Positions 17,771 through 27,373 are shown, counted from the first letter of the stretch. The stretch is DNA of 41,936 bases from Flavobacterium sp. (GCA_030145825.1 JAIXHM010000003.1:1-41936); one strand, 5' to 3'. Numbers and translations: made by a program. The notes: generated from the letters alone by a model not told the origin.

Positions 17771-18505
17771 TTAATTATTTTCTTCCATATGAATGTGGAG
17801 CCCACATTCTTTTTTCCCATTCTCCCACCACCAACGACCGGCTCTAAAATCTTCACCTGGTTCTAATGCTCTAGTACAAGGTGCGCAACCAATACTTAAG
17901 TATCCATTTTTATAAAGACTATTAATTGGAATATTAAATTCATTTACTTGAGCTTCAATATCCTTTAAAGTAAAATGTAAAAGCGGATTAAACTTCACTA
18001 ATTGATGTTCTTCATCCCATTCTAAAAACTGCATACTTTCTCTATTAGCAGACTGCTCTGCGCGTAAACCAGTAATCCAAATGGAAGCACCTTTTAAAGC
18101 TTTATTCAAAGGTTTTACTTTACGAATAAAACAACATTGTTTACGTTCTTCTATACTATTATAAAAACCATTAACACCTGATTTTTTGTAATATTCTTGA
18201 ATATCAGCTTCATCTGGATAATAAGCTTTTATAACTAAATTAGGATACTTACTTTGTGTTTTTTGAAACACTTCATAAGTTTCATTAAACTGGCGACCAG
18301 TATCTAATGTAAAAACTTCAACTTTATTATAAAAAGGATTCAAATAATGTGTTAAAACCTGATCTTCAACACCAAACGAAGTAGAAAAAACTATTTTACT
18401 TTCATCATTTAAACTTGTTATAACAATATCTAGAATTTCTGGTAGCGAAAGTTTACTTAACTTTTCATTCCAAAAATTTAATTTTTTTTTATTAATTATT
18501 TCCAT
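17771..18505 (-). CDS. cysH: Phosphoadenylyl/adenylyl-sulfate reductase, Fe-S type
   Basis: CysH reduces activated sulfate to sulfite with thioredoxin in cysteine synthesis. I start at 18505 ('MEIINKKKLNFWNEKL'), giving 244 residues. It is a PP-loop protein with 'FSTSFGVEDQVLTHY', 'FTLDTGRQFNETYEV', and the C-terminal catalytic 'KKECGLHIH' near residue 235. It also has a Cys-Cys pair near residue 124 ('QCCFIRKVKPL') and CxxC near 207 ('GCAPCTRAL'). These four cysteines bind a [4Fe-4S] cluster in the family and mark enzymes that can use APS directly (EC 1.8.4.10). It therefore may not need CysC. It has its own promoter just downstream of an Rrf2 regulator gene. Confidence 0.93.
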   Translation of the reverse strand: MEIINKKKLNFWNEKLSKLSLPEILDIVITSLNDESKIVFSTSFGVEDQVLTHYLNPFYNKVEVFTLDTGRQFNETYEVFQKTQSKYPNLVIKAYYPDEADIQEYYKKSGVNGFYNSIEERKQCCFIRKVKPLNKALKGASIWITGLRAEQSANRESMQFLEWDEEHQLVKFNPLLHFTLKDIEAQVNEFNIPINSLYKNGYLSIGCAPCTRALEPGEDFRAGRWWWENGKKECGLHIHMEENN

Positions 18506-18532
18506 TCTACAATCGCATAAATTTACAAAAAA

Positions 18533-18540
18533 CAAATATA
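18533..18540 (-). promoter_or_regulatory. -7 promoter element of cysH
   Basis: The minus strand reads TATATTTG, matching TAnnTTTG, 27 bases before the cysH start. A TTTG at -33 is absent; the -33 region is instead occupied by a direct repeat (18550-18566). Confidence 0.5.
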
Positions 18541-18549
18541 CTATTATTC

Positions 18550-18566
18550 TATAGATTTTATAGATT
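18550..18566. promoter_or_regulatory. Direct repeat, possible operator of cysH
   Basis: Two copies of TATAGATT (18550-18557 and 18559-18566) have a 9-bp period and lie 10-26 bp upstream of the cysH -7 element, across its -33 region. The first copy also overlaps the palindrome TCTATAGA (18548-18555). The adjacent upstream gene encodes an Rrf2-type regulator, so this is a plausible binding site, but no binding data are implied. Confidence 0.35.
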
Positions 18567-18580
18567 AATGGCTTAAAAAT

Positions 18581-18991
18581 TTACTTTGTTAAATCATATA
18601 AAGTTTGTCTTTCTAAAATTGATAATGCATTATCTCTAACTTGTATCATAACTCTATTTAACGAACATGTTTCTTCACTTGGACAATCGTCACATTTTTC
18701 ATAAAAATTAAGACTTACGCATGGTAAAAGAGCAATTGGCCCATCTAATATTCGAATTAATGATGCAATTTTAATTTCATGTGAACTTTTTAGAAGATAA
18801 TAACCGCCTCCTTTACCCATTTTAGAACCTAAAACTCCGTTCTTCTTTAAATCGAGTAAGATTGTTTCGAGGAACTTTTTAGAAATATTTTCGTGTTCTG
18901 CTATTTCAGAAATTAATACAGGCTTTGATTTATCTTGTTTTGCAATATAAATCAAAGCTTTTAATCCGTATTTTGTTTTTCTTGTTAGCAT
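18581..18991 (-). CDS. Rrf2 family transcriptional regulator
   Basis: This 136-residue DNA-binding protein begins 'MLTRKTKYGLKALIYIAKQ', has a winged helix at about residues 25-66 ('ISEIAEHENISKKFLETIL', 'GKGGGYYLL') and a cysteine-rich segment with Cys 91, 100, 103 and 109. Three such cysteines bind an Fe-S cluster in IscR and NsrR, so a redox- or sulfur-sensing role is possible. CymR-type Rrf2 regulators control cysteine genes in Firmicutes. Here the gene lies directly upstream of cysH and 4 bases after ctlX, with which it is probably co-transcribed. cysH control is inferred from position. Confidence 0.88.
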   Translation of the reverse strand: MLTRKTKYGLKALIYIAKQDKSKPVLISEIAEHENISKKFLETILLDLKKNGVLGSKMGKGGGYYLLKSSHEIKIASLIRILDGPIALLPCVSLNFYEKCDDCPSEETCSLNRVMIQVRDNALSILERQTLYDLTK

Positions 18992-18995
18992 TAAG

Positions 18996-19931
18996 TTACG
19001 CTTTAGGTAAAAAAACTTCAGCCATCATACAACGTGCACTTCCACCACCACATGCTTCAATAATATCTAAACTTGCATACACAATTTTACAATGCTTTTC
19101 AATTTTAGTAACTTGATCTTTTGTTAAAGACTGATACGCTGCATTACTCATTACAAGAAAACGTTCATCATTTGCTCCGCGAACTTGCAACATATTCCCA
19201 GCAAAATTATTAACTTGAGTTTCTGTGATTAAAATAATTTCTTTTCCACTATTCTTCAAGCTTTCTAAAACCATTTTGCGCTCTGCTTTATCGTCAATGC
19301 AATCTGCACAAATAACTGCAAATGTTTCCGCAATACACATCATAACATTAGTATGGTAAATATGTTTTCTTTCACCCTCTACTGTTTGAAATGCTTCAAA
19401 AATAATTGGATTATATTCAAAATCTTCACAAAATTCGATAAACAATTCTTCATCTGCTCTAGGAGATAAAGCACAATAAGCAATTTCATTTGTCCTATCC
19501 AAAATGATACTTCCTGTACCTTCTAGAAAAATATTATCTTCTTCAGCAGAAGTGTAATCCATTATTTCATTGATTTGAAATCCAGATTCTTCTAAGATAT
19601 CTAAGACATCTTCTCTACGTTCTAAACGACGATTTTCGGCAAACATTGGATACAAAACAACATCTCCACTTTCGTGAAATGATATCCAGTTGTTTGGAAA
19701 AATACTATCTGGTGTATCTGGATTGATTGTATCGTCTACCACAACAACATTTACTCCTACAAAACGCAACTTTTCAACATAAGCATCAAATTCTGCCTGA
19801 GCTTTAGCATTAACTGTTGCTGGCGTTAAATTATCTAAAACTTTTTGGTAATAATTATTAACCGCAGTTTGTTCGTTCATTCGGAATGCAACCGGACGAA
19901 TCATTAAAATAGTATTAGTTGTTTGATTCAT
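18996..19931 (-). CDS. ctlX: Citrulline hydrolase-type guanidine-modifying enzyme CtlX
   Basis: This 311-residue protein belongs to the amidinotransferase/arginine deiminase (guanidine-modifying) superfamily. Its N-terminus 'ILMIRPVAFRMNEQTAVNNYYQ' and the motifs 'FPNNWISFHESGDVVLYPM', 'EGTGSIILDR' and 'YHTNVMMCI' fit the CtlX group, described as hydrolysing citrulline to ornithine, CO2 and ammonia. The catalytic Cys is Cys 301 in 'GGGSARCMMAEVFLP', with the His in 'YHTNVMM'. It lies downstream of a second enzyme of the same superfamily and just before rrf2. Substrate specificity is from family knowledge, not proven here. Confidence 0.86.
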   Translation of the reverse strand: MNQTTNTILMIRPVAFRMNEQTAVNNYYQKVLDNLTPATVNAKAQAEFDAYVEKLRFVGVNVVVVDDTINPDTPDSIFPNNWISFHESGDVVLYPMFAENRRLERREDVLDILEESGFQINEIMDYTSAEEDNIFLEGTGSIILDRTNEIAYCALSPRADEELFIEFCEDFEYNPIIFEAFQTVEGERKHIYHTNVMMCIAETFAVICADCIDDKAERKMVLESLKNSGKEIILITETQVNNFAGNMLQVRGANDERFLVMSNAAYQSLTKDQVTKIEKHCKIVYASLDIIEACGGGSARCMMAEVFLPKA

Positions 19932-20007
19932 TTTTTTATGTTTATGTTAATTGTTCATCGTTTTTAGTTTACTAACAATAAACCACAAACTCTAAACTAC
20001 AAACTTT

Positions 20008-20922
20008 TTAATCTCTAATTAACGGTAATGTTGAACATCTTAAAAGTCCTTCTTGTTTTGCAATTTCAGCATACGGAATTTCTTCTACAGTAAATCCATT
20101 ATCTCGTAACCAATTATTTAATCTTGTAAAGTTTTTTTCCGAAACTACAACATCAGGAGCAATAGAAAACACATTCGAATTCATGTGATACATTTCTTCT
20201 CTTTCGATATGAAATAAATTTTCTTTACCAAATAAATCTACTAAATACATATAATCTGCTTCTTCACGGAAGCCACTTTTATAGATTATACCTTTGTTTG
20301 GTCCTACAGGCTGAAAACAACAATCTAAATGTAATGCATTATCACGCGGTTCAATTTTAGATTTAACTAAATCAAATTCTTTAACAATTTTATTTGGAAA
20401 TAATTCTTTTAGATAATTTACGCCATGCATATTTGTTCTAGCCGTAATGTAGTCTTTATAATCTGAACCTTTATATGTTCCAACAAAAATATGGTTATTC
20501 CACAACATTACATCACCACCTTCTACATGAACTTCTTCAGGAGGTCGAACTACTTTTAACGGATCAATTTGATCAATAACATATTGTATTGCATCTAATT
20601 CTCTTTCTCTATCTGGCAAAATATTGGCTTTAATAAAAATATCATCAATTACGAAACCAATATCACGGGAAAAAATTTGATTGTAGTTTTCGATAGTTTC
20701 GGGCCGAAAAACTTGAACATTATATTTTTGAAACACTTGATTAAAAGCTTCCATTTCTTTCACCATATCTTCCTCAACAGGATAAGTTCCTGCTTTAATA
20801 TGTTCTAATGATTTTGGATCATATGCTTCATCTATTGTAGGTGTAGGTCCATTACTTACAGCAGTACCTAAAACTACAGCACGTAATCTAGATGTTTCAT
20901 CTTTTACATTTAACTGTAACAT
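20008..20922 (-). CDS. Amidinotransferase / arginine deiminase-like enzyme
   Basis: This 304-residue protein is a second guanidine-modifying superfamily member, distinct from CtlX. It has 'RDIGFVIDDIFI', 'EEVHVEGGDVML' (acidic substrate-binding residues), 'NALHLDCCFQPVG' with the likely catalytic His near residue 198, and the likely catalytic Cys near 296 in 'LLRCSTLPL'. The last motif resembles glycine/inosamine amidinotransferases and deiminases. It could hydrolyse arginine or a related guanidine compound, or transfer an amidino group. It is 76 bases upstream of ctlX and may form a two-step arginine to citrulline to ornithine route with it; this is inference. A -7 element precedes it. Confidence 0.8.
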   Translation of the reverse strand: MLQLNVKDETSRLRAVVLGTAVSNGPTPTIDEAYDPKSLEHIKAGTYPVEEDMVKEMEAFNQVFQKYNVQVFRPETIENYNQIFSRDIGFVIDDIFIKANILPDRERELDAIQYVIDQIDPLKVVRPPEEVHVEGGDVMLWNNHIFVGTYKGSDYKDYITARTNMHGVNYLKELFPNKIVKEFDLVKSKIEPRDNALHLDCCFQPVGPNKGIIYKSGFREEADYMYLVDLFGKENLFHIEREEMYHMNSNVFSIAPDVVVSEKNFTRLNNWLRDNGFTVEEIPYAEIAKQEGLLRCSTLPLIRD

Positions 20923-20956
20923 AAAGTTTGGTTTAGTTTTCTAGTTTGATTTGTAG

Positions 20957-20964
20957 CAAAGATA
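20957..20964 (-). promoter_or_regulatory. -7 promoter element of the amidinotransferase-like gene
   Basis: The minus strand reads TATCTTTG (TAnnTTTG), 34 bases before the start at 20922. No TTTG is found at -33. Confidence 0.4.
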
Positions 20965-21000
20965 GAAAAATAGCACTACTAGAAAAAAAGAGTTATAAAC

Positions 21001-21028
21001 AAAAAAATCCCGATTGCTCGGGATTTTT
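21001..21028 (-). terminator. Intrinsic terminator of gltA
   Basis: The hairpin ATCCCGA / TCGGGAT (21007-21013 with 21018-21024, loop TTGC) lies directly after the gltA stop. The minus strand continues with a run of seven T. A/T flanks extend the stem on both sides, so it may work in both directions. Confidence 0.85.
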
Positions 21029-21029
21029 A

Positions 21030-22313
21030 TTATCTATCTTTTACTTCTTTGAAAGGTCTTAAAGGAGAACCTGTATAAACCTGACGCGGACGCCCAATAG
21101 GTTCTTTGTTTAAACGCATTTCTTTCCATTGTGCAATCCAACCTGGTAATCGACCAATAGCAAATAATACTGTAAACATTTCAACAGGAATTCCCATAGC
21201 ACGATAAATAATTCCAGAATAGAAATCTACGTTTGGATATAAATTTCTTGCTTTGAAATATTCATCTTCTAAAGCTACTTTTTCTAATTGCTTAGCAATA
21301 TCTAATAATGGATCATCAACACCTAAAGCTGATAAAACATCATCAGCAGCTTTTTTAATAATCGTTGCTCTAGGATCGAAGTTTTTGTAAACTCTGTGTC
21401 CGAATCCCATTAAACGGAAAGGATCGTCTTTATCTTTTGCTTTAAGAACGAATTTAGCTACATCACCTCCATTATCATGGATTTCTTGTAACATTTCTAA
21501 AACCGCTTGGTTAGCACCACCATGTAATGGTCCCCAAAGAGCAGAAACTCCAGCAGAAATAGATGCAAATAATCCTGCATGAGAAGAACCAACAATTCTT
21601 ACAGTTGAAGTAGAACAGTTTTGTTCATGATCAGCGTGAAGAATGAATAATTTATCTAAAGCACTAACAACTTTTGCATCTGCTTTATAAGGGCCAGTTG
21701 GTAATTCAAACATTAAACGCATGAAATTCTCTACATAGCCTTTAGTGTTATCATAATAATTTAATGGATAACCCATTCTTTTTCTATAAGTCCAAGTTGC
21801 AATAACTAAGAATTTACCCATAGTTTTACAAACTGCCTCATACATTTCTTTTTCATTATCAACATTAACAGATTTAGGATTAAAAGCTGTTAAAGCACTT
21901 GTTAACGATGATAAAACACCCATTGGGTGAGCAGTTTTAGGGAAACCATCAATGATATTTTTCATTTCTTCATTTACAAGTGTGTACTTGCGAATATCAT
22001 TTTCAAATTTCTCTAATTGAGCAGTAGTTGGTAATTCACCAAAAACTAATAAATAAGATACTTCAAGGAAGTTTGCTTTATCAGCTAAATCTTCAATAGC
22101 ATATCCTCTATAACGCAAAATTCCTTCTTCACCATCTAAGAAAGTAATTTCACTTTTACATGAACCTGTATTTTTGTATCCCGGATCAATTGTGATTGCT
22201 CCTGTTGCACCACGCAACTTTTCAACATCGATAGCAACTTCGTTTTCAGTTCCTACAATCACAGGAAACTCATACTTATTACCATCTAACTCTAATATTG
22301 CAGTTTTAGACAT
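21030..22313 (-). CDS. gltA: Citrate synthase
   Basis: Citrate synthase condenses acetyl-CoA with oxaloacetate to open the TCA cycle. I use the ATG at 22313 ('MSKTAILELDGNKYEFPVIVG'), giving 427 residues, the usual length of the hexameric type II enzyme of Gram-negatives. An in-frame ATG 17 codons upstream gives an unrelated extension. Key parts are 'YKNTGSCKSEITFLDGEEGILRYRGY' (two segments), the active-site His in 'LHADHEQNCSTSTVR', the second in 'MGFGHRVYKNFDPR', and the C-terminal 'RPRQVYTGSPLRPF'. It is monocistronic, bounded by the enolase terminator upstream and its own terminator downstream. Confidence 0.97.
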   Translation of the reverse strand: MSKTAILELDGNKYEFPVIVGTENEVAIDVEKLRGATGAITIDPGYKNTGSCKSEITFLDGEEGILRYRGYAIEDLADKANFLEVSYLLVFGELPTTAQLEKFENDIRKYTLVNEEMKNIIDGFPKTAHPMGVLSSLTSALTAFNPKSVNVDNEKEMYEAVCKTMGKFLVIATWTYRKRMGYPLNYYDNTKGYVENFMRLMFELPTGPYKADAKVVSALDKLFILHADHEQNCSTSTVRIVGSSHAGLFASISAGVSALWGPLHGGANQAVLEMLQEIHDNGGDVAKFVLKAKDKDDPFRLMGFGHRVYKNFDPRATIIKKAADDVLSALGVDDPLLDIAKQLEKVALEDEYFKARNLYPNVDFYSGIIYRAMGIPVEMFTVLFAIGRLPGWIAQWKEMRLNKEPIGRPRQVYTGSPLRPFKEVKDR

Positions 22314-22412
22314 ATATATTAATATTTTTTTATAATGAAACTCTGCGAATTTAATCAATTTCAATCGATTTCTAAAGAATTTAATATTATTTTATGCTTA
22401 ATTATTATATAT

Positions 22413-22445
22413 AAAAAAACCCAACACATTGATGTTGGGTTTTTT
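22413..22445 (-). terminator. Intrinsic terminator of eno
   Basis: The hairpin AACCCAACA / TGTTGGGTT (22418-22426 with 22433-22441, loop CATTGA) follows the enolase stop by about 20 bases. The minus strand continues with seven T. The A-rich and T-rich flanks make it nearly symmetric. Confidence 0.88.
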
Positions 22446-22461
22446 AAATTATTTTTATAAA

Positions 22462-23787
<1,326 letters not shown>

Positions 23788-23792
23788 TTAAA

Positions 23793-23800
23793 CAAAAATA
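23793..23800 (-). promoter_or_regulatory. -7 promoter element of eno
   Basis: The minus strand reads TATTTTTG (TAnnTTTG) 38 bases before the enolase ATG. The upstream region is AT-rich without a TTTG at -33. Confidence 0.45.
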
Positions 23801-23855
23801 TAACTATTATTTTTAATAATTTTTATTTCTAAAAAAACTTATAAACGATAACGTT

Positions 23856-24965
23856 TTAGTTTTTTGAAGCTTTAATATTTTCAATAAATTGATCGAAAAG
23901 GTATGAAGAATCGTGAGGCCCTGGACTCGCCTCTGGATGATACTGAACTGAGAAACAGTTTTTAGATTTCATTCGCATTCCTGCAACTGTTCCGTCATTC
24001 AAATGCATGTGAGTTAATTCGAAATCATTATTCTTATCTAACTCTTCTTTTGAAACCGCAAAACCATGGTTTTGAGACGTAATTTCTCCTTTTCCTGTGA
24101 TTAGGTTTTTAACAGGGTGGTTAATTCCTCTATGTCCGTTAAACATTTTATAGGTAGAAATTCCGTTTGCTAAAGCTATTACTTGATGTCCTAAACAAAT
24201 TCCGAACAAAGGTTGGTTTTCATTTAAAATATCACGAGCTACTTGCTGAGCTGATGCTAATGGTTCAGGATCTCCAGGACCATTTGACAAGAAATAACCA
24301 TCAGGATTAAACGATTTCAAATCATCATAAGATGCGTTAAAAGGAAAAACTTTTATATAACAATCTCTTTTAGCTAAATTTCTAAGAATATTAGTTTTAA
24401 TACCTAAATCTAAAGCTGAAATTTTAAAGGTTGCATTTTCGTTGCCAAAAAAGTAAGGCTCTTTTGTTGAAACAACAGATGCTAACTCTAACCCATTCAT
24501 ATCTGGGACTTCAGCTAATAAAGTTTTTAATTCTTCAATTGGAGTACCATCAGTACAAATTACAGCATTCATAGCTCCATTATCTCTAATATAACTCACC
24601 AAAGCCCTTGTATCCACATCAGAAATTACGATTAAATTTTGTTTTTCGAAATAATCGAATAAACTTTCAGAGGCAACTGTACGTGAATAATTGAAACTAA
24701 AATTTTTACAAACCAAGCCAGCTATTTTCACTCCGTTCGACTCAACTTCTTCAGAATTTATGCCATAATTACCAATATGCGCATTTGTAGTGACCATTAT
24801 TTGTCCATAATAAGATGGATCAGTAAAAATTTCTTGATAACCAGTTGTCCCGGTATTAAAAGCAACTTCACCAAAAGTTTTCCCCTCAATACCAATTGAT
24901 TTACCATAAAAAATTGTTCCATCTTTTAGCAATAAAACTGCTTGTTTTCGATTTGTGTATTTCAT
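23856..24965 (-). CDS. carA: Carbamoyl-phosphate synthase small subunit
   Basis: CarA is the glutaminase subunit that feeds ammonia to CarB for carbamoyl phosphate, used in arginine and pyrimidine synthesis. I start at 24965 ('MKYTNRKQAVLLLKDGTIFYG'), giving 369 residues; an in-frame ATG nine codons upstream has no family similarity and would overlap the -7 element. The N-terminal CPSase_sm domain contains 'FNTGTTGYQEIFTDPSYYGQ'. The C-terminal class I amidotransferase has the nucleophile in 'FGICLGHQV' near residue 257 and the His/Glu in 'VQYHPEASPGP'. carB is not adjacent in this window; the next gene downstream is eno, which has its own promoter. Confidence 0.96.
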   Translation of the reverse strand: MKYTNRKQAVLLLKDGTIFYGKSIGIEGKTFGEVAFNTGTTGYQEIFTDPSYYGQIMVTTNAHIGNYGINSEEVESNGVKIAGLVCKNFSFNYSRTVASESLFDYFEKQNLIVISDVDTRALVSYIRDNGAMNAVICTDGTPIEELKTLLAEVPDMNGLELASVVSTKEPYFFGNENATFKISALDLGIKTNILRNLAKRDCYIKVFPFNASYDDLKSFNPDGYFLSNGPGDPEPLASAQQVARDILNENQPLFGICLGHQVIALANGISTYKMFNGHRGINHPVKNLITGKGEITSQNHGFAVSKEELDKNNDFELTHMHLNDGTVAGMRMKSKNCFSVQYHPEASPGPHDSSYLFDQFIENIKASKN

Positions 24966-24989
24966 TGTTGTGTTGTTGTAATTATTGTG

Positions 24990-24997
24990 CAAATTTA
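24990..24997 (-). promoter_or_regulatory. -7 promoter element of carA
   Basis: The minus strand reads TAAATTTG (TAnnTTTG) 24 bases before the chosen carA ATG. A TTTG is present only 9 bp upstream of it, which is too close to be a -33 element. Confidence 0.45.
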
Positions 24998-25030
24998 ATT
25001 CTATTTCAAACTATTTAAAAATAAAAAATA

Positions 25031-25064
25031 AAAAAAGGATAAACTAAGAAGTTTATCCTTTGAA
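25031..25064 (-). terminator. Intrinsic terminator of the secreted-protein gene
   Basis: The hairpin AAAGGATAAACT / AGTTTATCCTTT (25034-25045 with 25050-25061, loop AAGA) begins just after the stop at 25066. The minus strand then runs into a T-rich stretch. It separates this gene from carA. Confidence 0.85.
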
Positions 25065-25065
25065 C

Positions 25066-25725
25066 TTACAATGTATTATAATATGTAATAATCTTTATTA
25101 CATCTTTTTCATTCGAAAAAGATAATTTATTTCTTTTTGCAAAGTCTTTAACTTCTTTTTCTTTGTCACTCATATGATTGATTATATCATTTTTTTTCAA
25201 TTTAATATCGAAAATTTTATCATTTAACCTTATCACATAATGTTCAACCTTAATAATTTCTTCAGGTGTTAACTCATCATGTGTTAAAGGATTGAATACC
25301 GCATCTTTAGTTTTTAAGCTATACTTAATATATAAACCAACTTTTCCAGCGATTAATTCTTTCATAAATTCAGAATCAATCAATTTAAAAGTAGAATTCA
25401 TTATTCTCACCTTTTCAATACCCTCACTATTAAATTGAAAAACTGAATCATTAGAAATTTTGGCTTCTAATTTTTTACTTTTAATATTATAATTTAAATT
25501 GGTAACTCTAAAAACATTTCCATTTTCAGAATGTATATTAGCAAAATTTTCCCATTTTTCAAATAAATAATTAGAACCTTTAATGTTTTTATTAATTTTC
25601 GATGCAGGAATCCAAAAGCCAGATGTTAATAAATCACCGGTACTTTGTGTTCTATAGTTTTCACTATCCTGAGAAAAAACAAAACCAGAAAAGAAACCGA
25701 AAACTAAAAGAAAAAAACTTTTCAT
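25066..25725 (-). CDS. Secreted protein of unknown function
   Basis: I do not recognise a family for this 219-residue protein. It has a clear N-terminal signal peptide ('KSFFLLVFGFFSGFVFSQD'), probably cut near Ser18-Gln19 by signal peptidase I; there is no lipobox Cys. The mature part is Lys- and Asn-rich, with alternating hydrophobic patterns suggesting beta strands in the middle ('FRVTNLNYNIKSKKLEAKI') and a charged helical C-terminus ('SDKEKEVKDFAKRN'). No membrane segment follows the signal. The gene stands alone between the rplQ terminator and its own terminator; TATATTTA at 25750-25757 on the minus strand could be a weak -7 element. It is probably periplasmic or outer-membrane associated. 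Confidence 0.75.
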   Translation of the reverse strand: MKSFFLLVFGFFSGFVFSQDSENYRTQSTGDLLTSGFWIPASKINKNIKGSNYLFEKWENFANIHSENGNVFRVTNLNYNIKSKKLEAKISNDSVFQFNSEGIEKVRIMNSTFKLIDSEFMKELIAGKVGLYIKYSLKTKDAVFNPLTHDELTPEEIIKVEHYVIRLNDKIFDIKLKKNDIINHMSDKEKEVKDFAKRNKLSFSNEKDVIKIITYYNTL

Positions 25726-25757
25726 AAATTATTATTTTTTAAATTTTGGTAAATATA

Positions 25758-25795
25758 AAAAAAAAGGGATGAACTAACAGTTCACCCCTTTTATA
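25758..25795 (-). terminator. Intrinsic terminator of the alpha operon (rplQ)
   Basis: On the minus strand GGGGTGAACT pairs with AGTTCATCCC around a three-base loop (25766-25775 with 25779-25788, one G-U pair), with A/T flanks and a run of nine T after it. The G-U wobble is only possible in the minus-strand RNA, which fits a terminator for rplQ. Confidence 0.85.
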
Positions 25796-25813
25796 TTTAA
25801 CATAATTTCATGA

Positions 25814-26299
25814 TTATTCTTGAGTTTCTGAAGTTTCAGAAGCATCAGCTGCAGGTGCTTCAGGAGCAGCAGTTTCAGCTTTTTTAGATCTACCACGACG
25901 AGTAGTTTTCTTAACTTCTTTCTTACCTCCGTTGTAAACTGTATTGAAGTCTACTAACTCAATCATTGCCATATCAGCGTTATCTCCTAAACGGTTACCT
26001 AACTTGATGATACGAGTGTATCCTCCTGGACGGTCACCAACCTTAGCAGCAACTTCTCTGAACAACTCAGTTACAGCATATTTATTTCTTAAATAAGAAA
26101 AAACAATACGTCTGTTGTGAGTAGTATCTTCTTTAGATTTTGTTACTAAAGGTTCAACAAACTGCTTTAAAGCTTTAGCCTTAGCAACTGTAGTATTAAT
26201 ACGTTTGTGCTCAATTAACGAACACGCCATATTAGCTAACATTGCTTTTCTATGACCTGTTTGTCTACTTAAGTGATTTACTTTTTTTCCGTGTCTCAT
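25814..26299 (-). CDS. rplQ: 50S ribosomal protein bL17
   Basis: L17 is a large-subunit protein near the peptide exit tunnel. The core starts '[20 protein letters not shown]' and ends near residue 120. After it comes a tail of about 40 residues, first basic ('[17 protein letters not shown]') and then Ala/Glu/Thr-rich, so the protein is 161 residues against about 120-127 in E. coli and Bacillus. Such tails are common in Bacteroidota. It is the last gene of the alpha operon, 62 bases after rpoA, and is followed by a terminator. Confidence 0.97.
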   Translation of the reverse strand: MRHGKKVNHLSRQTGHRKAMLANMACSLIEHKRINTTVAKAKALKQFVEPLVTKSKEDTTHNRRIVFSYLRNKYAVTELFREVAAKVGDRPGGYTRIIKLGNRLGDNADMAMIELVDFNTVYNGGKKEVKKTTRRGRSKKAETAAPEAPAADASETSETQE

Positions 26300-26315
26300 G
26301 ACGTTTCTATTTAAC

Positions 26316-26357
26316 CTTCATCTTGCATCAATCCTTTATGGAGCGCAAAATATGAAG
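26316..26357 (-). other. Possible RNA hairpin between rpoA and rplQ
   Basis: In the 62-base spacer three short helices nest: CTTCAT/ATGAAG (26316-26321 with 26352-26357), TTGC/GCAA (26323-26326 with 26345-26348) and TCC/GGA (26332-26334 with 26340-26342). The fold is weak and could be chance in an AT-rich region, but it lies directly ahead of rplQ. Confidence 0.3.
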
Positions 26358-26361
26358 TAAT

Positions 26362-27354
26362 TTATTCTTTATCTAATTTATATTTGCTTAAATCCATTCC
26401 GAAGTTTAAACCTTTAGAAGCTACTAATTCATCTAGCTCAGTTAAAGATTTCTTACCGAAATTACGGAATTTCATTAAGTCGTTTTTGTTGAAAGAAACC
26501 AAGTCTCCTAATGTATCAACTTCTGCCGCTTTTAAACAATTTAATGCTCTCACTGATAAATCCATATCAACAAGCTTAGTTTTTAATAACTGACGCATGT
26601 GTAAAGATTCTTCATCATAAGATTCAGTTTGAGCAATTTCATCAGCCTCCAATGTAATTCTCTCATCAGAAAACAACATAAAGTGATGAATCAACGTTTT
26701 AGCTGCTTCAGTTAAAGCATCTTTTGGATGTATTGAACCATCGGTAATGATTTCGAAAACTAATTTTTCATAATCAGTTTTTTGCTCAACACGATAGTTC
26801 TCAATTGAATATTTTACATTTTTTACCGGTGTATAGATAGAATCTGTAAAAATAGTACCAATAGGTGCATTTGCTTTTTTGTTTTCTTCAGCAGGAACAT
26901 AACCTCTACCTTTTTCGATAGAAAGCTCCATGTTGATAGTTGTTTTACTATCTAAATTACAAATTACTAAGTCTGGATTTAAAACTTGAAAACCAGAAAT
27001 AAATTTTTGGAAATCTCCAGCTGTAATTTGCTCTTTACCAGATAATGAAATTGAAACTGATTCATTATCTACATCTTCAATTTGACGTTTAAAACGTACT
27101 TGTTTAAGATTTAAAATAATTTCAGTTACATCTTCAACTACTCCAGTAATTGTAGAAAATTCATGCTCTACACCTTCAATTCTTACTGAAGTAACAGCAT
27201 GACCTTCTAATGAAGATAGTAATACTCTTCTTAATGCATTACCAACAGTCAATCCGTATCCCGGTTCTAAAGGTCTAAATTCAAATTTACCTTCAAAATC
27301 GGTTGAATCGATCATGATAACTTTATCGGGCTTTTGAAAATTAAATAATGCCAT
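26362..27354 (-). CDS. rpoA: RNA polymerase alpha subunit
   Basis: RpoA dimerises to scaffold RNA polymerase assembly and contacts upstream promoter DNA and activators. The 330-residue protein has the N-terminal domain ('[28 protein letters not shown]' in two parts) and a C-terminal domain with the helix-hairpin-helix '[43 protein letters not shown]' across residues about 265-310. Length and motifs are normal. It lies between rpsD and rplQ, as in most bacterial alpha operons. Confidence 0.98.
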   Translation of the reverse strand: MALFNFQKPDKVIMIDSTDFEGKFEFRPLEPGYGLTVGNALRRVLLSSLEGHAVTSVRIEGVEHEFSTITGVVEDVTEIILNLKQVRFKRQIEDVDNESVSISLSGKEQITAGDFQKFISGFQVLNPDLVICNLDSKTTINMELSIEKGRGYVPAEENKKANAPIGTIFTDSIYTPVKNVKYSIENYRVEQKTDYEKLVFEIITDGSIHPKDALTEAAKTLIHHFMLFSDERITLEADEIAQTESYDEESLHMRQLLKTKLVDMDLSVRALNCLKAAEVDTLGDLVSFNKNDLMKFRNFGKKSLTELDELVASKGLNFGMDLSKYKLDKE

Positions 27355-27373
27355 ATTGGACTAAAGTCAATTA

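Noticed and set aside
22314-22412. Promoter for gltA in the 99-base spacer
   Set aside because: The spacer is very AT-rich, and the best candidate (TAAATTCG on the minus strand) has a mismatch in the conserved TTTG; not strong enough to annotate.
23843-23856. Possible terminator AAACG/CGTTT after carA
   Set aside because: The stem is only five A/T-rich base pairs and it overlaps the stop codon. A T-run follows at some distance, but the structure is too weak to call.
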